Source: Sphingomonas sp. CFBP 8760
Lineage (GTDB): Bacteria; Pseudomonadota; Alphaproteobacteria; Sphingomonadales; Sphingomonadaceae
Direction of reading: 5' to 3'
NCBI RefSeq assembly: GCF_014841615.1
Contig: NZ_JACYUG010000009.1
Location: 1-64,000, forward strand
DNA length: 64,000 bases
Part shown: positions 36,964 to 46,950 of the stretch, piece after piece
Layout: the number at the start of each line of letters is the position of its first letter
How positions within the stretch are numbered: position 1 is the first letter of the stretch
Program-made: the position numbers and the translations under genes
The notes under the pieces: generated by a model
What the model was told of the DNA's origin: nothing
The model's input: only the letters and a program-made list of their open reading frames with translations
Database searches by the model: none

Positions 36964-38130
36964 ATGTCCAGCAAGGGGTTGAAACGAATCGCGATGGCGG
37001 CAGGGCTCGTGCTGACGAGCCTGGGCCCGGTCGCCGTCCATGCGACGGCACCCGCCGTTGCCCCCGCCCCGCAGGCGGCCGCCGCCCCGGCAGGCGTCTC
37101 CAACATCGCGCCGACCACCGCCGATGCGACACCCCCCGCCGCCCCGGCCAGCCCGCTGCTGGCGCGCGACGGCGCCCCCGGCGGCGCGATCCTGCCCGGC
37201 ATCGGCCAGCCGGTGAATGGCGTCTACGGCCTCCAGCCGCAGGTCACGCGCAACGGCGAATTCGCGCACTGGATGCACGATGTCGTGCTGCTGCCCACGA
37301 TCACCGCGATCTCGCTGTTTGTGCTGGCGCTGCTCGCCTGGGTGGTCTTCCGCTATCGCCGCGCGGCGAACCCGGTGCCGTCCAAGACCAGCCACAACAC
37401 CACGATCGAGGTGCTCTGGACGCTGCTCCCCGTGCTGGCGCTGGTGCTGATCGCAGTGCCCTCGATCGGCCTGTTGCAGGCGCAGTTCAAGCCGGCGCCC
37501 GCCGGGGCCGTCACGCTGAAGGCGATCGGCAACCAGTGGTACTGGACCTATCAATATCCCGATCATGGCGGGTTCGAGATCACCGCCAACCTGCTGAAGG
37601 AAAAGGGCGAGGCCGCCGCTGGCGAACGTACCCGCACCGATGCCGATGGCCCCCGCCTGCTGGCGACGGACAACCGCATCGTGCTGCCGGTGGGCGTGCC
37701 GATCCGGCTCATCACCACCTCCAACGACGTGATCCACAGCTGGGCGGTGCCCGCCTTCTGGATCAAGCTGGACGCGATCCCCGGCCGCCTGAACGAGACG
37801 AGCTTCACGATCGACAAGCCGGGCGTGTATTTCGGCCAGTGTTCCGAACTGTGCGGCGCGCGCCACGCCTATATGCCGATCGCGGTCGAGGCGGTGACCC
37901 CGGCGCAGTTCGCGGCGTGGATCGCGGCCAAGGGCGGCACGATGCCCGCACGCGGCCAGGCCTCCGACAAGGTGATCCCGCAGCCGGGGGCGGAGGGTTC
38001 CGCCGCCAAGGTCGCCGAGGGCAACACCGTCGATGCTTCGACCGGCCCGACCGAAAACGTCACCGTCGCCGCGCCGACCGCGCCGCAGGGTGCCACCAAC
38101 AACCCCGCCACGGGCAACGCTGGACAGTAA
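36964..38130 (+). CDS. coxB: cytochrome c oxidase subunit II
   Basis: Accepts electrons from cytochrome c through the CuA centre. 388 residues: signal sequence, Ala/Pro-rich linker, two transmembrane helices (about 105-128 and 145-168), then the cupredoxin domain. CuA ligands are C293, C297, H301 and M304 in [12 protein letters not shown], with the aromatic [11 protein letters not shown] patch for electron entry. The C-terminal tail beyond the domain (about 60 residues, Ala/Thr-rich) is a sphingomonad-like extension. Confidence 0.96.
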   Translation: MSSKGLKRIAMAAGLVLTSLGPVAVHATAPAVAPAPQAAAAPAGVSNIAPTTADATPPAAPASPLLARDGAPGGAILPGIGQPVNGVYGLQPQVTRNGEFAHWMHDVVLLPTITAISLFVLALLAWVVFRYRRAANPVPSKTSHNTTIEVLWTLLPVLALVLIAVPSIGLLQAQFKPAPAGAVTLKAIGNQWYWTYQYPDHGGFEITANLLKEKGEAAAGERTRTDADGPRLLATDNRIVLPVGVPIRLITTSNDVIHSWAVPAFWIKLDAIPGRLNETSFTIDKPGVYFGQCSELCGARHAYMPIAVEAVTPAQFAAWIAAKGGTMPARGQASDKVIPQPGAEGSAAKVAEGNTVDASTGPTENVTVAAPTAPQGATNNPATGNAGQ

Positions 38131-38131
38131 G

Positions 38132-39814
38132 ATGACCGACACCGCTCTCCATCCGTCCGCGTTCCAGGCGCACGACCACGGCCATGAGGCGCATCACGAT
38201 GCGGATCACAAGCCGGGGTTCTTCGCGCGCTGGTTCATGTCCACCAACCACAAGGACATCGGCACGCTGTACCTGATCTTCGCGATCGTCGCGGGGATCA
38301 TCGGCGGCTCCATCTCGGGCCTGATGCGCGCCGAGCTGGCGCATCCCGGCATCCAGTATCTGGGCGCCTGGGCCTCGCTGCTCCATGGCGGGCCGCAGAG
38401 CCTCGACCAGTCGCTCCACCTGTGGAACGTGCTCATCACCGCGCACGGCCTGATCATGGTGTTCTTCATGGTGATGCCGGCGATGGTCGGCGGGTTCGGC
38501 AACTGGTTCGTCCCGATCATGATCGGCGCGCCCGACATGGCGTTCCCGCGCATGAACAACGTGTCGTTCTGGCTGCTGATCCCCAGCTTCACGCTGCTGC
38601 TCGCCTCGCCCTTCTTCGGCGGCGCGGGTAATGGCTGGACGCTGTACGCCCCGCTGTCGACTTACGGCGAGCCGGGGCCGTCGACCGACATGGCGATCCT
38701 GTCGCTGCACCTCGCGGGCGCGTCGTCGATCCTCGGCGCGATCAACTTCATCACCACCATCTTCAACATGCGCGCGCCGGGCATGACGCTGCACAAGATG
38801 CCGCTGTTCGTCTGGTCGATGCTGGTCACCGCGTTCCTGCTGCTGCTGGCGCTGCCGGTGCTGGCGGCGGCGATCACGATGCTGCTGACCGACCGCAATT
38901 TCGGCACGACGTTCTTCGATCCGGCCGGCGGCGGCGATCCGGTGCTGTATCAGCATCTGTTCTGGTTCTTCGGCCACCCCGAAGTGTACATCATGATCCT
39001 GCCGGGCTTCGGCATCGTCAGCCAGATCATCGCGACGTTCAGCCGCAAGCCCGTGTTCGGCTATCTCGGCATGGCCTATGCCATGGTCGCGATCGGCGTG
39101 GTCGGGTTCGTGGTGTGGGCGCACCACATGTTCACGACCGGCCTGTCGGTGAACACCAAGATGTACTTCACCGCCGCCACCATGGTGATCGCGGTGCCGA
39201 CCGGCATCAAGATCTTCTCGTGGATCGCGACGATGTGGGGCGGATCGATGCGCTTCCCGACCCCGATGGTCTGGGCGATCGGCTTCATCTTCATGTTCAC
39301 GGTCGGCGGCGTCACCGGCGTCGTGCTCGCCAATGGCGGCATCGACGATTACATGCAGGACACCTATTACGTCGTCGCCCACTTCCACTACGTGCTGTCG
39401 CTGGGCGCGGTGTTCTCGCTATTCGCGGGCTTCTACTACTGGTTCCCCAAGATGTCGGGAAAGATGTACAACGAGCTGCTCGGCCAGCTGCACTTCTGGG
39501 TGTTCTTCATCGGCGTGAACGTGATGTTCTTCCCGATGCACTTCCTGGGCCTGCAGGGGATGCCGCGCCGCTATCCCGACTATCCCGATGCCTATGCGCA
39601 CTGGAACACGGTGGCGAGCGTCGGCTACATGATCATGGCGGCGGGCATGGCGATCTTCTTCGTCAACCTGATCTGGTCGCTGATCGCGGGCAAGAAGGCG
39701 GGCGACAATCCATGGGGCGAAGGCGCCACGACGCTGGAGTGGACCATCTCCTCGCCGCCGCCCTATCACCAGTTCGAGACGCTGCCGGTGATCGACGCGG
39801 GCAAGGGTCACTGA
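38132..39814 (+). CDS. ctaD: cytochrome c oxidase subunit I (aa3-type)
   Basis: Catalytic subunit with heme a, heme a3 and CuB; reduces oxygen and pumps protons. 560 residues from the ATG at 38132, 1 bp after the coxB stop. A His-rich N-terminus ([13 protein letters not shown]) precedes the core. HPEVYI marks the CuB/Tyr-His site, WAHHMF the CuB histidines and HFHYVLS the heme histidines. Twelve helices. Followed by an intrinsic terminator. Confidence 0.97.
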   Translation: MTDTALHPSAFQAHDHGHEAHHDADHKPGFFARWFMSTNHKDIGTLYLIFAIVAGIIGGSISGLMRAELAHPGIQYLGAWASLLHGGPQSLDQSLHLWNVLITAHGLIMVFFMVMPAMVGGFGNWFVPIMIGAPDMAFPRMNNVSFWLLIPSFTLLLASPFFGGAGNGWTLYAPLSTYGEPGPSTDMAILSLHLAGASSILGAINFITTIFNMRAPGMTLHKMPLFVWSMLVTAFLLLLALPVLAAAITMLLTDRNFGTTFFDPAGGGDPVLYQHLFWFFGHPEVYIMILPGFGIVSQIIATFSRKPVFGYLGMAYAMVAIGVVGFVVWAHHMFTTGLSVNTKMYFTAATMVIAVPTGIKIFSWIATMWGGSMRFPTPMVWAIGFIFMFTVGGVTGVVLANGGIDDYMQDTYYVVAHFHYVLSLGAVFSLFAGFYYWFPKMSGKMYNELLGQLHFWVFFIGVNVMFFPMHFLGLQGMPRRYPDYPDAYAHWNTVASVGYMIMAAGMAIFFVNLIWSLIAGKKAGDNPWGEGATTLEWTISSPPPYHQFETLPVIDAGKGH

Positions 39815-39849
39815 TCCCGACCGCACCGATCCCTACCGACCGACCAAAG

Positions 39850-39880
39850 ACGCCCCGGACCACAAGTCCGGGGCGTTTTT
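39850..39880 (+). terminator. intrinsic terminator after ctaD
   Basis: An 11-bp perfect stem (ACGCCCCGGAC 39850-39860 with 39866-39876), loop CACAA, then TTTTT to 39880. A classic rho-independent terminator 35 bases past the ctaD stop. It separates the coxB-ctaD transcript from the downstream genes. Confidence 0.9.
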
Positions 39881-39935
39881 CGTTGGCGGGATCATGGATC
39901 AACGCACCATCCGCCGCCTGATGCGTTCAGGCACG

Positions 39936-40829
39936 ATGGCCGATACCGAATTTTCCACCCGCCCCCGCCTGCTCGTCGCCGAAAGCGAAACTCCCGAAGA
40001 ACGCGAGGCCCGCCGCGAAAGCGCAGGTCGCAGCGCCGGCGAAAGCTATGCCGCGACGCTGGAGCAACTGATCCCACACTGCACCGTCGACCGGGTGACG
40101 CCAGCCGACGACGATCATCCCACGATGGGCGCGGCGGCGATCGCGGATTATGACGGCGTCTTCCTGTCGGGCTCCCCGCTCCACGTCTGGGAGGATACGC
40201 CGGAGACGCGGCGGCAACTGGATTTCATGCGCGCGGTCTTCGCCAGCGGCACGCCCAGCTTCGGCTCCTGCGCGGGATTGCAGGTCGCGGTGGCGGCGGC
40301 GGGCGGCACGGTGCGGTCGATGCCCGGCCGGCAGGAGGCCGGCCTCGCCCGGCGCATCGTCGCAACCGACGAAGGGCGCGACCATCCGATGGTGCGCGAC
40401 CGCCCCGCTACCTGGGACGCGCCCGCGATTCACGGCGACGAGGTGGAGACGCTGCCCGCCGACGCGACACTGCTGGCGGGCAATGCGGCGGTATCGGTGC
40501 AGGCGGTGGAGATCAGGCACGATGGCGGTGTGTTCTGGGGCGTGCAGTATCACCCCGAACTCGCCCCCGGCGAAATCGGCGCGGCGCTGCGCCGGCAGGT
40601 CGACGATCTGGTCGAGGCGGGGCTGGCGCGCGACGGCGACGATGTCGAGGCGCAGGCGGCGCTGTTCGACGCGCTGCACGACCGGCCGGATTGCCCGGCG
40701 CTGCGCTGGCGGCTGGGCATCGACCGCGAGGTGGCGGAGGAACCCCGCCGCCGCACCGAACTGATCGCCTTCATCGAGCATCTGGTGATGCCCCGCGTCG
40801 CCGCGCGGCGCGAATCGGTGCCGGCATAA
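39936..40829 (+). CDS. class I glutamine amidotransferase (GMP synthase-like)
   Basis: 297 residues from MADTEFSTRP. Nucleophile Cys112 in FGSCAGLQ, and the His/Glu of the triad in VQYHPE. Stand-alone members of this group act on varied amines or polyamine conjugates, so the partner is unknown. It sits between two parts of the cox cluster with its own terminator upstream, and is probably unrelated to oxidase assembly. Confidence 0.87.
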   Translation: MADTEFSTRPRLLVAESETPEEREARRESAGRSAGESYAATLEQLIPHCTVDRVTPADDDHPTMGAAAIADYDGVFLSGSPLHVWEDTPETRRQLDFMRAVFASGTPSFGSCAGLQVAVAAAGGTVRSMPGRQEAGLARRIVATDEGRDHPMVRDRPATWDAPAIHGDEVETLPADATLLAGNAAVSVQAVEIRHDGGVFWGVQYHPELAPGEIGAALRRQVDDLVEAGLARDGDDVEAQAALFDALHDRPDCPALRWRLGIDREVAEEPRRRTELIAFIEHLVMPRVAARRESVPA

Positions 40830-40877
40830 CCAAGGCTGTCCCTGCCGCGCGGGTACGCGTATAGGCTGGGGTTGACC

Positions 40878-41780
40878 ATGACGACCGCCACTCCCCTGCT
40901 GCCCCCCGCCGACTGGCGCGATTTCCTCGCGCTGACCAAGCCGCGCGTGATGACATTGGTGGTGTTCACCGGCCTGTGCGGGATGCTGGCCGCGCCGGTG
41001 CATGTCCATCCGGTGATCGGCTTCACCGCGATCCTGTGCATCGCGCTGGGCGCAGGCGCGGCGGGGGCGCTGAACCAGTGGTACGAGGCGGATATCGATG
41101 CGGTGATGCGCCGCACCCAGAAACGCCCCCTGCCCGCCGGCCGGATGGACCGGCAGGCTGCGCTGCATTTCGGAGTCGGGCTGTCGGCCTTTTCCGTGCT
41201 CCTGATGGGGCTGGCGGTGAACATCGCCGCCGCCGCGATCCTGCTCGTCTCGATCCTGTTCTACGTCCTGATCTATACCGTGTGGCTGAAGCGGCGCACG
41301 CCGCAGAACATCGTCATCGGCGGTGCGGCGGGCGCATTCCCGCCATTGATCGGCTGGGCGGCGGCGACGGGGGAGATCGCTTTGCTGCCGTTCCTGCTGT
41401 TCATGCTGGTGTTCCTGTGGACCCCGCCGCATTTCTGGGCGCTCGCGCTGTTCGTGAAGACCGATTACGCCAATGCCGGCGTGCCGATGCTGCCGGTGGT
41501 GGCGGGCGAGCGAGTGACGCGGGTGCAGATCGGCCTTTACACCATCCCGATGGCGATCGCCGCCGTGCTGCCGTGGCCGCTGGGGTTGGCAGGTGCGATC
41601 TACGGCGTGGTGTCCGTCTCGATGACCGCGGGGTTCGCGGCACTGGCGGCGCTGGTCGCGCTTCGGCGGCAGCGCCTCGACGATCCGATGAAGCCGGAAA
41701 AGCGGCTGTTCAGCTATTCGATCCTCTATCTCTTCGTGATCTTCGGCGCGCTGGTCGCCGATCGGTGGATACTGGCATGA
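40878..41780 (+). CDS. ctaB: heme O synthase (protoheme IX farnesyltransferase)
   Basis: Farnesylates protoheme to heme O, the precursor of heme a for the oxidase. 300 residues from the ATG at 40878 (a TTG two codons earlier is possible), with about nine membrane helices. Polyprenyl-binding motifs are [19 protein letters not shown] (first Asp-rich site) and a second loop with [17 protein letters not shown]. First gene of a chain of overlapping genes to SURF1. Confidence 0.95.
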   Translation: MTTATPLLPPADWRDFLALTKPRVMTLVVFTGLCGMLAAPVHVHPVIGFTAILCIALGAGAAGALNQWYEADIDAVMRRTQKRPLPAGRMDRQAALHFGVGLSAFSVLLMGLAVNIAAAAILLVSILFYVLIYTVWLKRRTPQNIVIGGAAGAFPPLIGWAAATGEIALLPFLLFMLVFLWTPPHFWALALFVKTDYANAGVPMLPVVAGERVTRVQIGLYTIPMAIAAVLPWPLGLAGAIYGVVSVSMTAGFAALAALVALRRQRLDDPMKPEKRLFSYSILYLFVIFGALVADRWILA

Positions 41781-41914
41781 CCCCTGACGAACTTGATCTG
41801 ATCCGCCGCCGCCAGAAGGCGCGCGCACGCGTGATGGCACTGTTGCTGGGTGGACTGGTGCTGCTGATCTTCGCGATCTCGATCGCCAAGATCCAGTTGG
41901 GGATGCACCTGTGA
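41777..41914 (+). CDS. small membrane protein between ctaB and ctaG (CoxF-like)
   Basis: 45 residues: a charged N-terminus ([18 protein letters not shown]) and one hydrophobic helix (about 19-37). It overlaps ctaB (ATGA) at its start and ctaG (GTGA) at its end. Alphaproteobacterial oxidase operons often carry a small single-helix protein at this place; that comparison is from memory of gene order, not homology seen here. Confidence 0.75.
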   Translation: MTPDELDLIRRRQKARARVMALLLGGLVLLIFAISIAKIQLGMHL

Positions 41915-42444
41915 CACGCCAGAACCGCACGGCGTTGCTGGCGGTGATCGGCATCTGCTTCATGACCGGCCTCGCCTTCGCCAGCGTGCCGCTCTACCGC
42001 CTGTTCTGCCAGGTGACCGGGCTGAATGGCACCACGCAGCGCGGGTTGCAGGCGCCGGGGGCGACCGACCGGGAGGTGCGGGTCGATTTCGACGCCAATG
42101 TCAGCCCCAAGCTGCCGTGGAAATTCCGGCCCGAACGGCCATCGGATACGGTGGCGGTCGGCGCGCGCGACATGGCGTTCTTCACCGCGACCAACACGTC
42201 GAACCGGCCGATCACCGGCACCGCGACGTTCAACGTCACGCCGGCGCAGGCGGGCAAATATTTCACGAAGATCCAGTGCTTCTGCTTCACCGAGCAGACG
42301 CTGCAACCCGGCGAGACCGCGCGGATGCCGGTGATCTTCTATGTCGATCCGAAGATACTCGCCGATCCCGATGCGGCGGACGTGGAAACGATCACGCTGT
42401 CCTATACGTTTTACCCGGTGGATTCCGGCAAGACCGCAGGCTAG
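41911..42444 (+). CDS. ctaG: cytochrome c oxidase assembly protein CtaG (Cox11 family)
   Basis: Delivers copper to the CuB site of subunit I. 177 residues: one N-terminal helix (about 8-28), FCQVTGLNGTTQRG, and the copper-binding motif QCFCFTEQTLQPGE, followed by MPVIFYVDPKI. GTG start overlapping the stop of the small upstream gene. Confidence 0.95.
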   Translation: MTRQNRTALLAVIGICFMTGLAFASVPLYRLFCQVTGLNGTTQRGLQAPGATDREVRVDFDANVSPKLPWKFRPERPSDTVAVGARDMAFFTATNTSNRPITGTATFNVTPAQAGKYFTKIQCFCFTEQTLQPGETARMPVIFYVDPKILADPDAADVETITLSYTFYPVDSGKTAG

Positions 42445-42476
42445 GATCGTCAAAATATAAGAACAGGGATGCGACG

Positions 42477-43388
42477 ATGGCCGGCGCCAAGAACCACGAT
42501 TATCATATCCTGCCCCCCAGCCCGTGGCCGCTGGTCGGATCGATGTCCGCCTTCGTGATGGCGGTGGGCGGCGTGATGTACATGCACGAATATGGCGGCG
42601 GCGGCTGGATCTTCCTGATCGGCCTCGCCGCAGTGTTGTTCACCATGTATTCGTGGTGGGCGGACGTGGTGCGCGAGGCGCATCGCGGCGACCATACCCC
42701 CGTCGTCCAGTTGCACTTCCGCTACGGCATGATCCTGTTCATCGCGTCGGAGGTAATGTTCTTCGTCGGCTGGTTCTGGGCGTTCTTCGACTTCTCGCTG
42801 TTCCCCACCGCGATGCAGATTGTCGATGGCCAGGTGGAACGCGCCGCCGAGGGTGCGACCGCGATCGTCGCGAGCTGGCCGCCCAAGGGGCTGGAGGTCA
42901 TCAACGCCTTCGAGCTGCCGCTGCTCAACACGCTGATCCTGCTGACGTCGGGCACCACGGTCACCTGGGCGCACCACGCACTGATCCACAACCAGCGCGG
43001 TGGCGAGAAGACCGGCGCCTGGGGCCTGCTGGGCGTCGGCAACCGTGACAGCGTGCTGAAGGGCCTGTGGCTGACGGTGGTGCTGGGCGCGGTGTTCAGC
43101 GCGATCCAGGCGTATGAATACGCGCACGCGCCGTTCCCGTTCAAGGGCATCAACTATGGCGCCGCCTTCTTCATGGCGACCGGCTTCCATGGTTTCCATG
43201 TCCTGATCGGCACGATCTTCCTGATCGTCTGCCTGATCCGCGCCTATAAGGGCGACTTCACCCCCCGCCAGCATTTCGGGTTCGAGGCGGCAGCCTGGTA
43301 CTGGCACTTTGTCGATGTGGTGTGGCTGTTCCTGTTCGTCACCGTCTATGTCTGGGGTGGCTGGGGCGCGCCGGTCCATGGTGGGTGA
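42477..43388 (+). CDS. coxC: cytochrome c oxidase subunit III
   Basis: 303 residues, seven membrane helices. Opens KNHDYHILPPSPWPLVGS; SEVMFFVGWFWAFF, TWAHHALIHNQRG, FHGFHVLIGTIFL and WYWHFVDVVWLFLF are all conserved subunit III segments. It stabilises subunit I and proton uptake. 32 bp after ctaG; the stop overlaps the DUF983 start (GTGAGC). Confidence 0.96.
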   Translation: MAGAKNHDYHILPPSPWPLVGSMSAFVMAVGGVMYMHEYGGGGWIFLIGLAAVLFTMYSWWADVVREAHRGDHTPVVQLHFRYGMILFIASEVMFFVGWFWAFFDFSLFPTAMQIVDGQVERAAEGATAIVASWPPKGLEVINAFELPLLNTLILLTSGTTVTWAHHALIHNQRGGEKTGAWGLLGVGNRDSVLKGLWLTVVLGAVFSAIQAYEYAHAPFPFKGINYGAAFFMATGFHGFHVLIGTIFLIVCLIRAYKGDFTPRQHFGFEAAAWYWHFVDVVWLFLFVTVYVWGGWGAPVHGG

Positions 43389-43828
43389 GCGACACGCCTG
43401 ATCCCGCCCCGGCGGATGGCGTGACCGCCGCCACGACGACCGGCGCCACCACCATCGCACCGACGCTGGTGCAGGCCGGGCTGCGGGGGCTGTGCCCCCG
43501 GTGCGGGCAGCCGACGCTGTTCGCGGGGTGGGCACGCTTCGCCGATCGGTGCGCGGCCTGCGGACTGGATTTCGCCGGGTTCAACGTCGGCGACGGGCCG
43601 GCGGCGTTCCTGACCCTGATCCTGGGTGCGATCGTCGTCGGGCTGGCGATCTGGCTGGAACTGGCGGTCGGCCCGCCGCTGTGGGTGCATATGCTGATCT
43701 GGATACCGTTCACCGCCGCCGGGGTGATCGGGTCGCTCCGCATCGCCAAGGGGGCGATGATGGCGCTGGAATATCATAACGCCGCGCGCGAAGGGCGGAT
43801 CGCCCCGCCCGCCCCCAACCTGCCGTGA
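43385..43828 (+). CDS. DUF983 family membrane protein
   Basis: 147 residues from a GTG overlapping the coxC stop. A treble-clef-like zinc site (CPRCGQPTLF...CAACGLDF, about residues 38-61) precedes two membrane helices. DUF983 genes are a regular part of alphaproteobacterial oxidase operons, with an assembly role suspected but unproven. The stop overlaps the SURF1 start (GTGA). Confidence 0.88.
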   Translation: MSDTPDPAPADGVTAATTTGATTIAPTLVQAGLRGLCPRCGQPTLFAGWARFADRCAACGLDFAGFNVGDGPAAFLTLILGAIVVGLAIWLELAVGPPLWVHMLIWIPFTAAGVIGSLRIAKGAMMALEYHNAAREGRIAPPAPNLP

Positions 43829-44415
43829 GGCGACTGCCGTTCCTGCCGACCTTGCTGGTCGGCCTCGCGGTGGCGGCGATGATCGCACTGGGTCTGTGGC
43901 AGTTGCTCGACCGGCGACCGCGCAAGCTGGCGTTCCTCGAACAACTGGCGGGCAACCCGTCGCTGCCGCCGGTCGCCTTTCCCCGCATCCCCGACGAGCG
44001 GCTGCTGTTTCGCCGCACCATCGCGACGTGCCGGCCGCCGGTGGCGATCCGGCTGGCGGGGGCGGGCGCGGCGGGTTTTCGCGCGATCGCGACCTGTAAC
44101 GATCCGGGCCTGACCGTACAGCTGGGCACGACGCGCGATCCCAAGGCGCGGGTGACATGGGGCGGTGGCACCGTGGCGGGCTATATCGGCCATGCCCCCG
44201 ATGGCCGTTCGCTGATCGGTGCCGCGCTGCATCCGCAACCCCCGCGCCCGATGCTGATCGCGACGACGCCGCTGGCCGGACTCAGCGCCAACGCGCCGCC
44301 CAACATCGATTCGGTGCCGAACAACCACCTCGCCTACGGGGTGCAGTGGTTCTTCTTCGCGGGCGTGGCGACGGTGATCTACCTGCTGGCGGTGGGGCGA
44401 CGGCCGAACGGCTGA
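43825..44415 (+). CDS. SURF1 family oxidase assembly protein
   Basis: Helps insert heme a into subunit I. 196 residues: N-terminal helix (TLLVGLAVAAMIALGLWQL, with the conserved GLWQL), a soluble intermembrane domain, and C-terminal NHLAYGVQWFFFAGV helix. The GTG start overlaps DUF983. Somewhat shorter than many SURF1 proteins but with both ends present. Confidence 0.92.
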   Translation: MRRLPFLPTLLVGLAVAAMIALGLWQLLDRRPRKLAFLEQLAGNPSLPPVAFPRIPDERLLFRRTIATCRPPVAIRLAGAGAAGFRAIATCNDPGLTVQLGTTRDPKARVTWGGGTVAGYIGHAPDGRSLIGAALHPQPPRPMLIATTPLAGLSANAPPNIDSVPNNHLAYGVQWFFFAGVATVIYLLAVGRRPNG

Positions 44416-44446
44416 CACACGGGGACGCGACGAGGAAGGTGTTGGG

Positions 44447-44578
44447 TCGCGCGGAGGCGCGGAGGACGCGGAGGGGTTGCGTGCCGGGTTATTGCAGGGC
44501 CGATCATCGGCCGATTCGAATGATCGACGTGCGACGACGGTAGGCGCCACTCTCCGCGTCCTCCGCGCCTCCGCGCGA
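44447..44578. repeat. 132-bp palindromic dispersed repeat, copy 2
   Basis: Perfect 27-bp inverted arms (44447-44473 and 44552-44578) made of GCGCGGAGG/GACGCGGAG units surround 78 bp. Imperfect symmetry continues outwards (GGGACGCGACGAGGAAGG on the left, CCCTCTTCTTCGCGTCATCGC on the right). It fills the 256-bp gap between SURF1 and thrC. Same architecture and octamer composition as 31663-31810. Confidence 0.78.
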
Positions 44579-44671
44579 ACCCCCTCTTCTTCGCGTCATC
44601 GCGCGGGCATTCGTTCCGTCATGTCACCTCCCGGGTTGCAGCAAGCGACCGGCACCGTTAGCGCACCACCC

Positions 44672-46069
44672 ATGCGTTATGTCAGCACGCGCGGGGCCGC
44701 GCCCATTCTCGATTTCCGTGGGGCGACGCTCGCCGGGCTTGCCAGCGACGGCGGGCTGTACGTGCCGGAGACGTGGCCGACGCTGTCGACTGACGAGATC
44801 GCCGCGCTGGCGGGCCTGTCCTATGCCGATACCGCGGTGCGGATCATGTTGCCGTTCGTCGGCGACTGCCTGGGCGAGGACGAACTGCGCGGGCTGTGCC
44901 ACGCCGCCTATGGCCGGTTCAGCCATGTCGCCGTCACCCCGCTGGTGCAGCTCGATCACGACCAGTGGCTGCTGGAACTGTTCCATGGGCCGACGCTGGC
45001 GTTCAAGGACGTGGCGCTGCAACTGCTGGGGCTGCTGTTCGAACGCTTCCTGACCGGCACGGACAAGCGGCTGACGATCATCGGCGCGACCAGCGGCGAT
45101 ACCGGATCGGCGGCGATCGACGCGGTGGCGGGGCGCGAGGGCGTCGATATCTTCATGCTCCATCCGGTCGGCCGGGTGTCGGAGGTGCAGCGCCGCCAGA
45201 TGACGACGGTGCTGGCCCCCAACGTCCACAACATCGCGATCGAGGGCGACTTCGACACCGCACAGGCGCTGGTGAAGACGATGTTCGCGACGCCGGCGCT
45301 GGCGGACACCTTCGCGCTGTCGGCGGTCAACTCGATCAACTGGGCGCGGCTGATGGCGCAGGTGGTCTATTATTTCTATGCCGCGGTGCGCCTCGGCGGA
45401 CCGGGGAAGCCGGTCGCGTTCTCGGTGCCGACGGGGAATTTTGGCGACGTGTTCGCCGGCTATGTCGCATCGCGCATGGGCCTGCCGATCGCGAAGCTGG
45501 TGGTGGCGACCAACGTCAACGACATCCTGCACCGTGCGCTGACCAACGGCGATTATTCGCGTGGGGTGGTGGCGCAGACCGCGACCCCCTCGATGGATAT
45601 CCAGGTATCCTCGAATTTCGAGCGGCTGCTGTTCGATCTGGGCGGGCGCGACGGCAAGGCGCAGGCGGCGCAGATGGCGGGCTTCGACGCGGATGGCGCG
45701 ATGCGGCTGACCAACGCGCAGCAACAAGGTGCGGCCGGGCTGTTCGGCAGTGAGCGGGTCGATGGCGACGACATGGCGATGGCGATGCGCTGGGCCCATG
45801 AGAAGGCGGGCGAGATCGTCGATCCCCACACCGCGATCGGGCTGGCGGCGGCCCGGCGGCAGTCGTTGCCGGATGTGCCGATGGTGACGCTGGCGACCGC
45901 GCATCCGGCCAAGTTCGTCGATGCGGTGGAACGCGCGACCGGGGCGCGGCCGGCGCTGCCCGCCCGCGTCGGCGACCTGTTCGAGCGTGAGGAACGCTAT
46001 GTCACCCTGCCCGCCACGCTGGCGGCGGTGGGCGATTACGTGGCCGCCCATGCCCGGCCGTCGCGGTGA
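44672..46069 (+). CDS. thrC: threonine synthase
   Basis: PLP enzyme converting O-phosphohomoserine to threonine. 465 residues from MRYVSTRGAAP; the frame is open upstream through the repeat but without support. The PLP lysine is K112 in GPTLAFKDVALQ, and the phosphate loop is GATSGDTGSAAID. FSVPTGNFGDVFAGYVA is also family-typical. It follows the cox cluster, as in other sphingomonads. Confidence 0.95.
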   Translation: MRYVSTRGAAPILDFRGATLAGLASDGGLYVPETWPTLSTDEIAALAGLSYADTAVRIMLPFVGDCLGEDELRGLCHAAYGRFSHVAVTPLVQLDHDQWLLELFHGPTLAFKDVALQLLGLLFERFLTGTDKRLTIIGATSGDTGSAAIDAVAGREGVDIFMLHPVGRVSEVQRRQMTTVLAPNVHNIAIEGDFDTAQALVKTMFATPALADTFALSAVNSINWARLMAQVVYYFYAAVRLGGPGKPVAFSVPTGNFGDVFAGYVASRMGLPIAKLVVATNVNDILHRALTNGDYSRGVVAQTATPSMDIQVSSNFERLLFDLGGRDGKAQAAQMAGFDADGAMRLTNAQQQGAAGLFGSERVDGDDMAMAMRWAHEKAGEIVDPHTAIGLAAARRQSLPDVPMVTLATAHPAKFVDAVERATGARPALPARVGDLFEREERYVTLPATLAAVGDYVAAHARPSR

Positions 46070-46070
46070 C

Positions 46071-46940
46071 ATGACACCGGGGACGCTGATCGGGGAGCCA
46101 TGGGCGGATTACGGGCTGGTCGATTCGGGCCATGGCCGCAAGCTGGAACGTTATGGCCGGTTCCGCTTCATCCGCCCGGAGCCGCAGGCGATGTGGGCAC
46201 CCGCGCATGACGACTGGCGCGCGGCGGCGGAATTCGTGCCGGGATCGGACGAGGATGGCGGCGGCCAGTGGCGATACGCCGATCAGGTGCCGCGCGACGG
46301 CTGGACGTTGCGCTGGAACGAGGTGGCGTTCAACGCGCAATGCACGCCTTTTCGCCATCTCGGCTTCTTTCCCGACATGGCGCCGGTGTGGGACTGGATG
46401 CGCGGGCGGATCGACGGGGTGGCGACGCCCGATTGCATGAACCTGTTCGGTTATACCGGAGTCGGCACGCTGGCGCTGGCGGCGGCGGGCGCGAAGATGG
46501 TGCACGTAGACGCCTCCAAGAAATCGGTCGAAGCGGCGAAGGGCAATGCCGCGCTGTCGGGGATGAAGGATGCCCCCGTCCGCTGGATCGTCGACGATGC
46601 CGCCAAGTTCGTCGCGCGCGAGGTGCGGCGCGGGCGGCGGTATGACGGCATCCTGCTCGATCCCCCCAAATATGGCCGCGGGCCGGAGGGCGAGGTATGG
46701 CGGCTGGAGGAGGACCTGCCCGCGCTGGTCGCCAATTGCCGGCAGTTGCTGGATGCCGACTCGCGGTTCCTGTTCCTGACCGTCTATGCGGTGCGGATGT
46801 CGGCGCTGGCGATCGGGGAACTGGTGCGGCAATTGTTCGCCGACCTGCCCGGCACGGTGGAATGCGGCGAACTGGGCGTGCGCGAGGAAGCGCGCGGGCT
46901 GGTGCTGCCCACCGCGATCTGGGCGCGGTGGAGCCGCTGA
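46071..46940 (+). CDS. class I SAM-dependent RNA methyltransferase (RlmI/RlmK-like C-terminal domain)
   Basis: 289 residues starting one base after the thrC stop. SAM motif I is [18 protein letters not shown], the acidic loop [20 protein letters not shown], and the catalytic-type motif [13 protein letters not shown]. The PPK motif suggests an rRNA cytosine/guanine methyltransferase, but it lacks the N-terminal PUA domain of RlmI. The target is inference. Confidence 0.88.
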   Translation: MTPGTLIGEPWADYGLVDSGHGRKLERYGRFRFIRPEPQAMWAPAHDDWRAAAEFVPGSDEDGGGQWRYADQVPRDGWTLRWNEVAFNAQCTPFRHLGFFPDMAPVWDWMRGRIDGVATPDCMNLFGYTGVGTLALAAAGAKMVHVDASKKSVEAAKGNAALSGMKDAPVRWIVDDAAKFVAREVRRGRRYDGILLDPPKYGRGPEGEVWRLEEDLPALVANCRQLLDADSRFLFLTVYAVRMSALAIGELVRQLFADLPGTVECGELGVREEARGLVLPTAIWARWSR

Positions 46941-46950
46941 GAGGCGGGCG

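Noticed and set aside
34302..37132. 695-residue version of the serine hydrolase and other very long N-terminal extensions in this region
   Set aside because: The extension overlaps pyrE and the divergent coxB region. The GTG at 36133 gives a clean signal peptide and a GTGA overlap.
39927..41963. 678-residue minus-strand frame
   Set aside because: Antisense to the GATase, ctaB and ctaG genes, which have clear motifs; no motif in the shadow.
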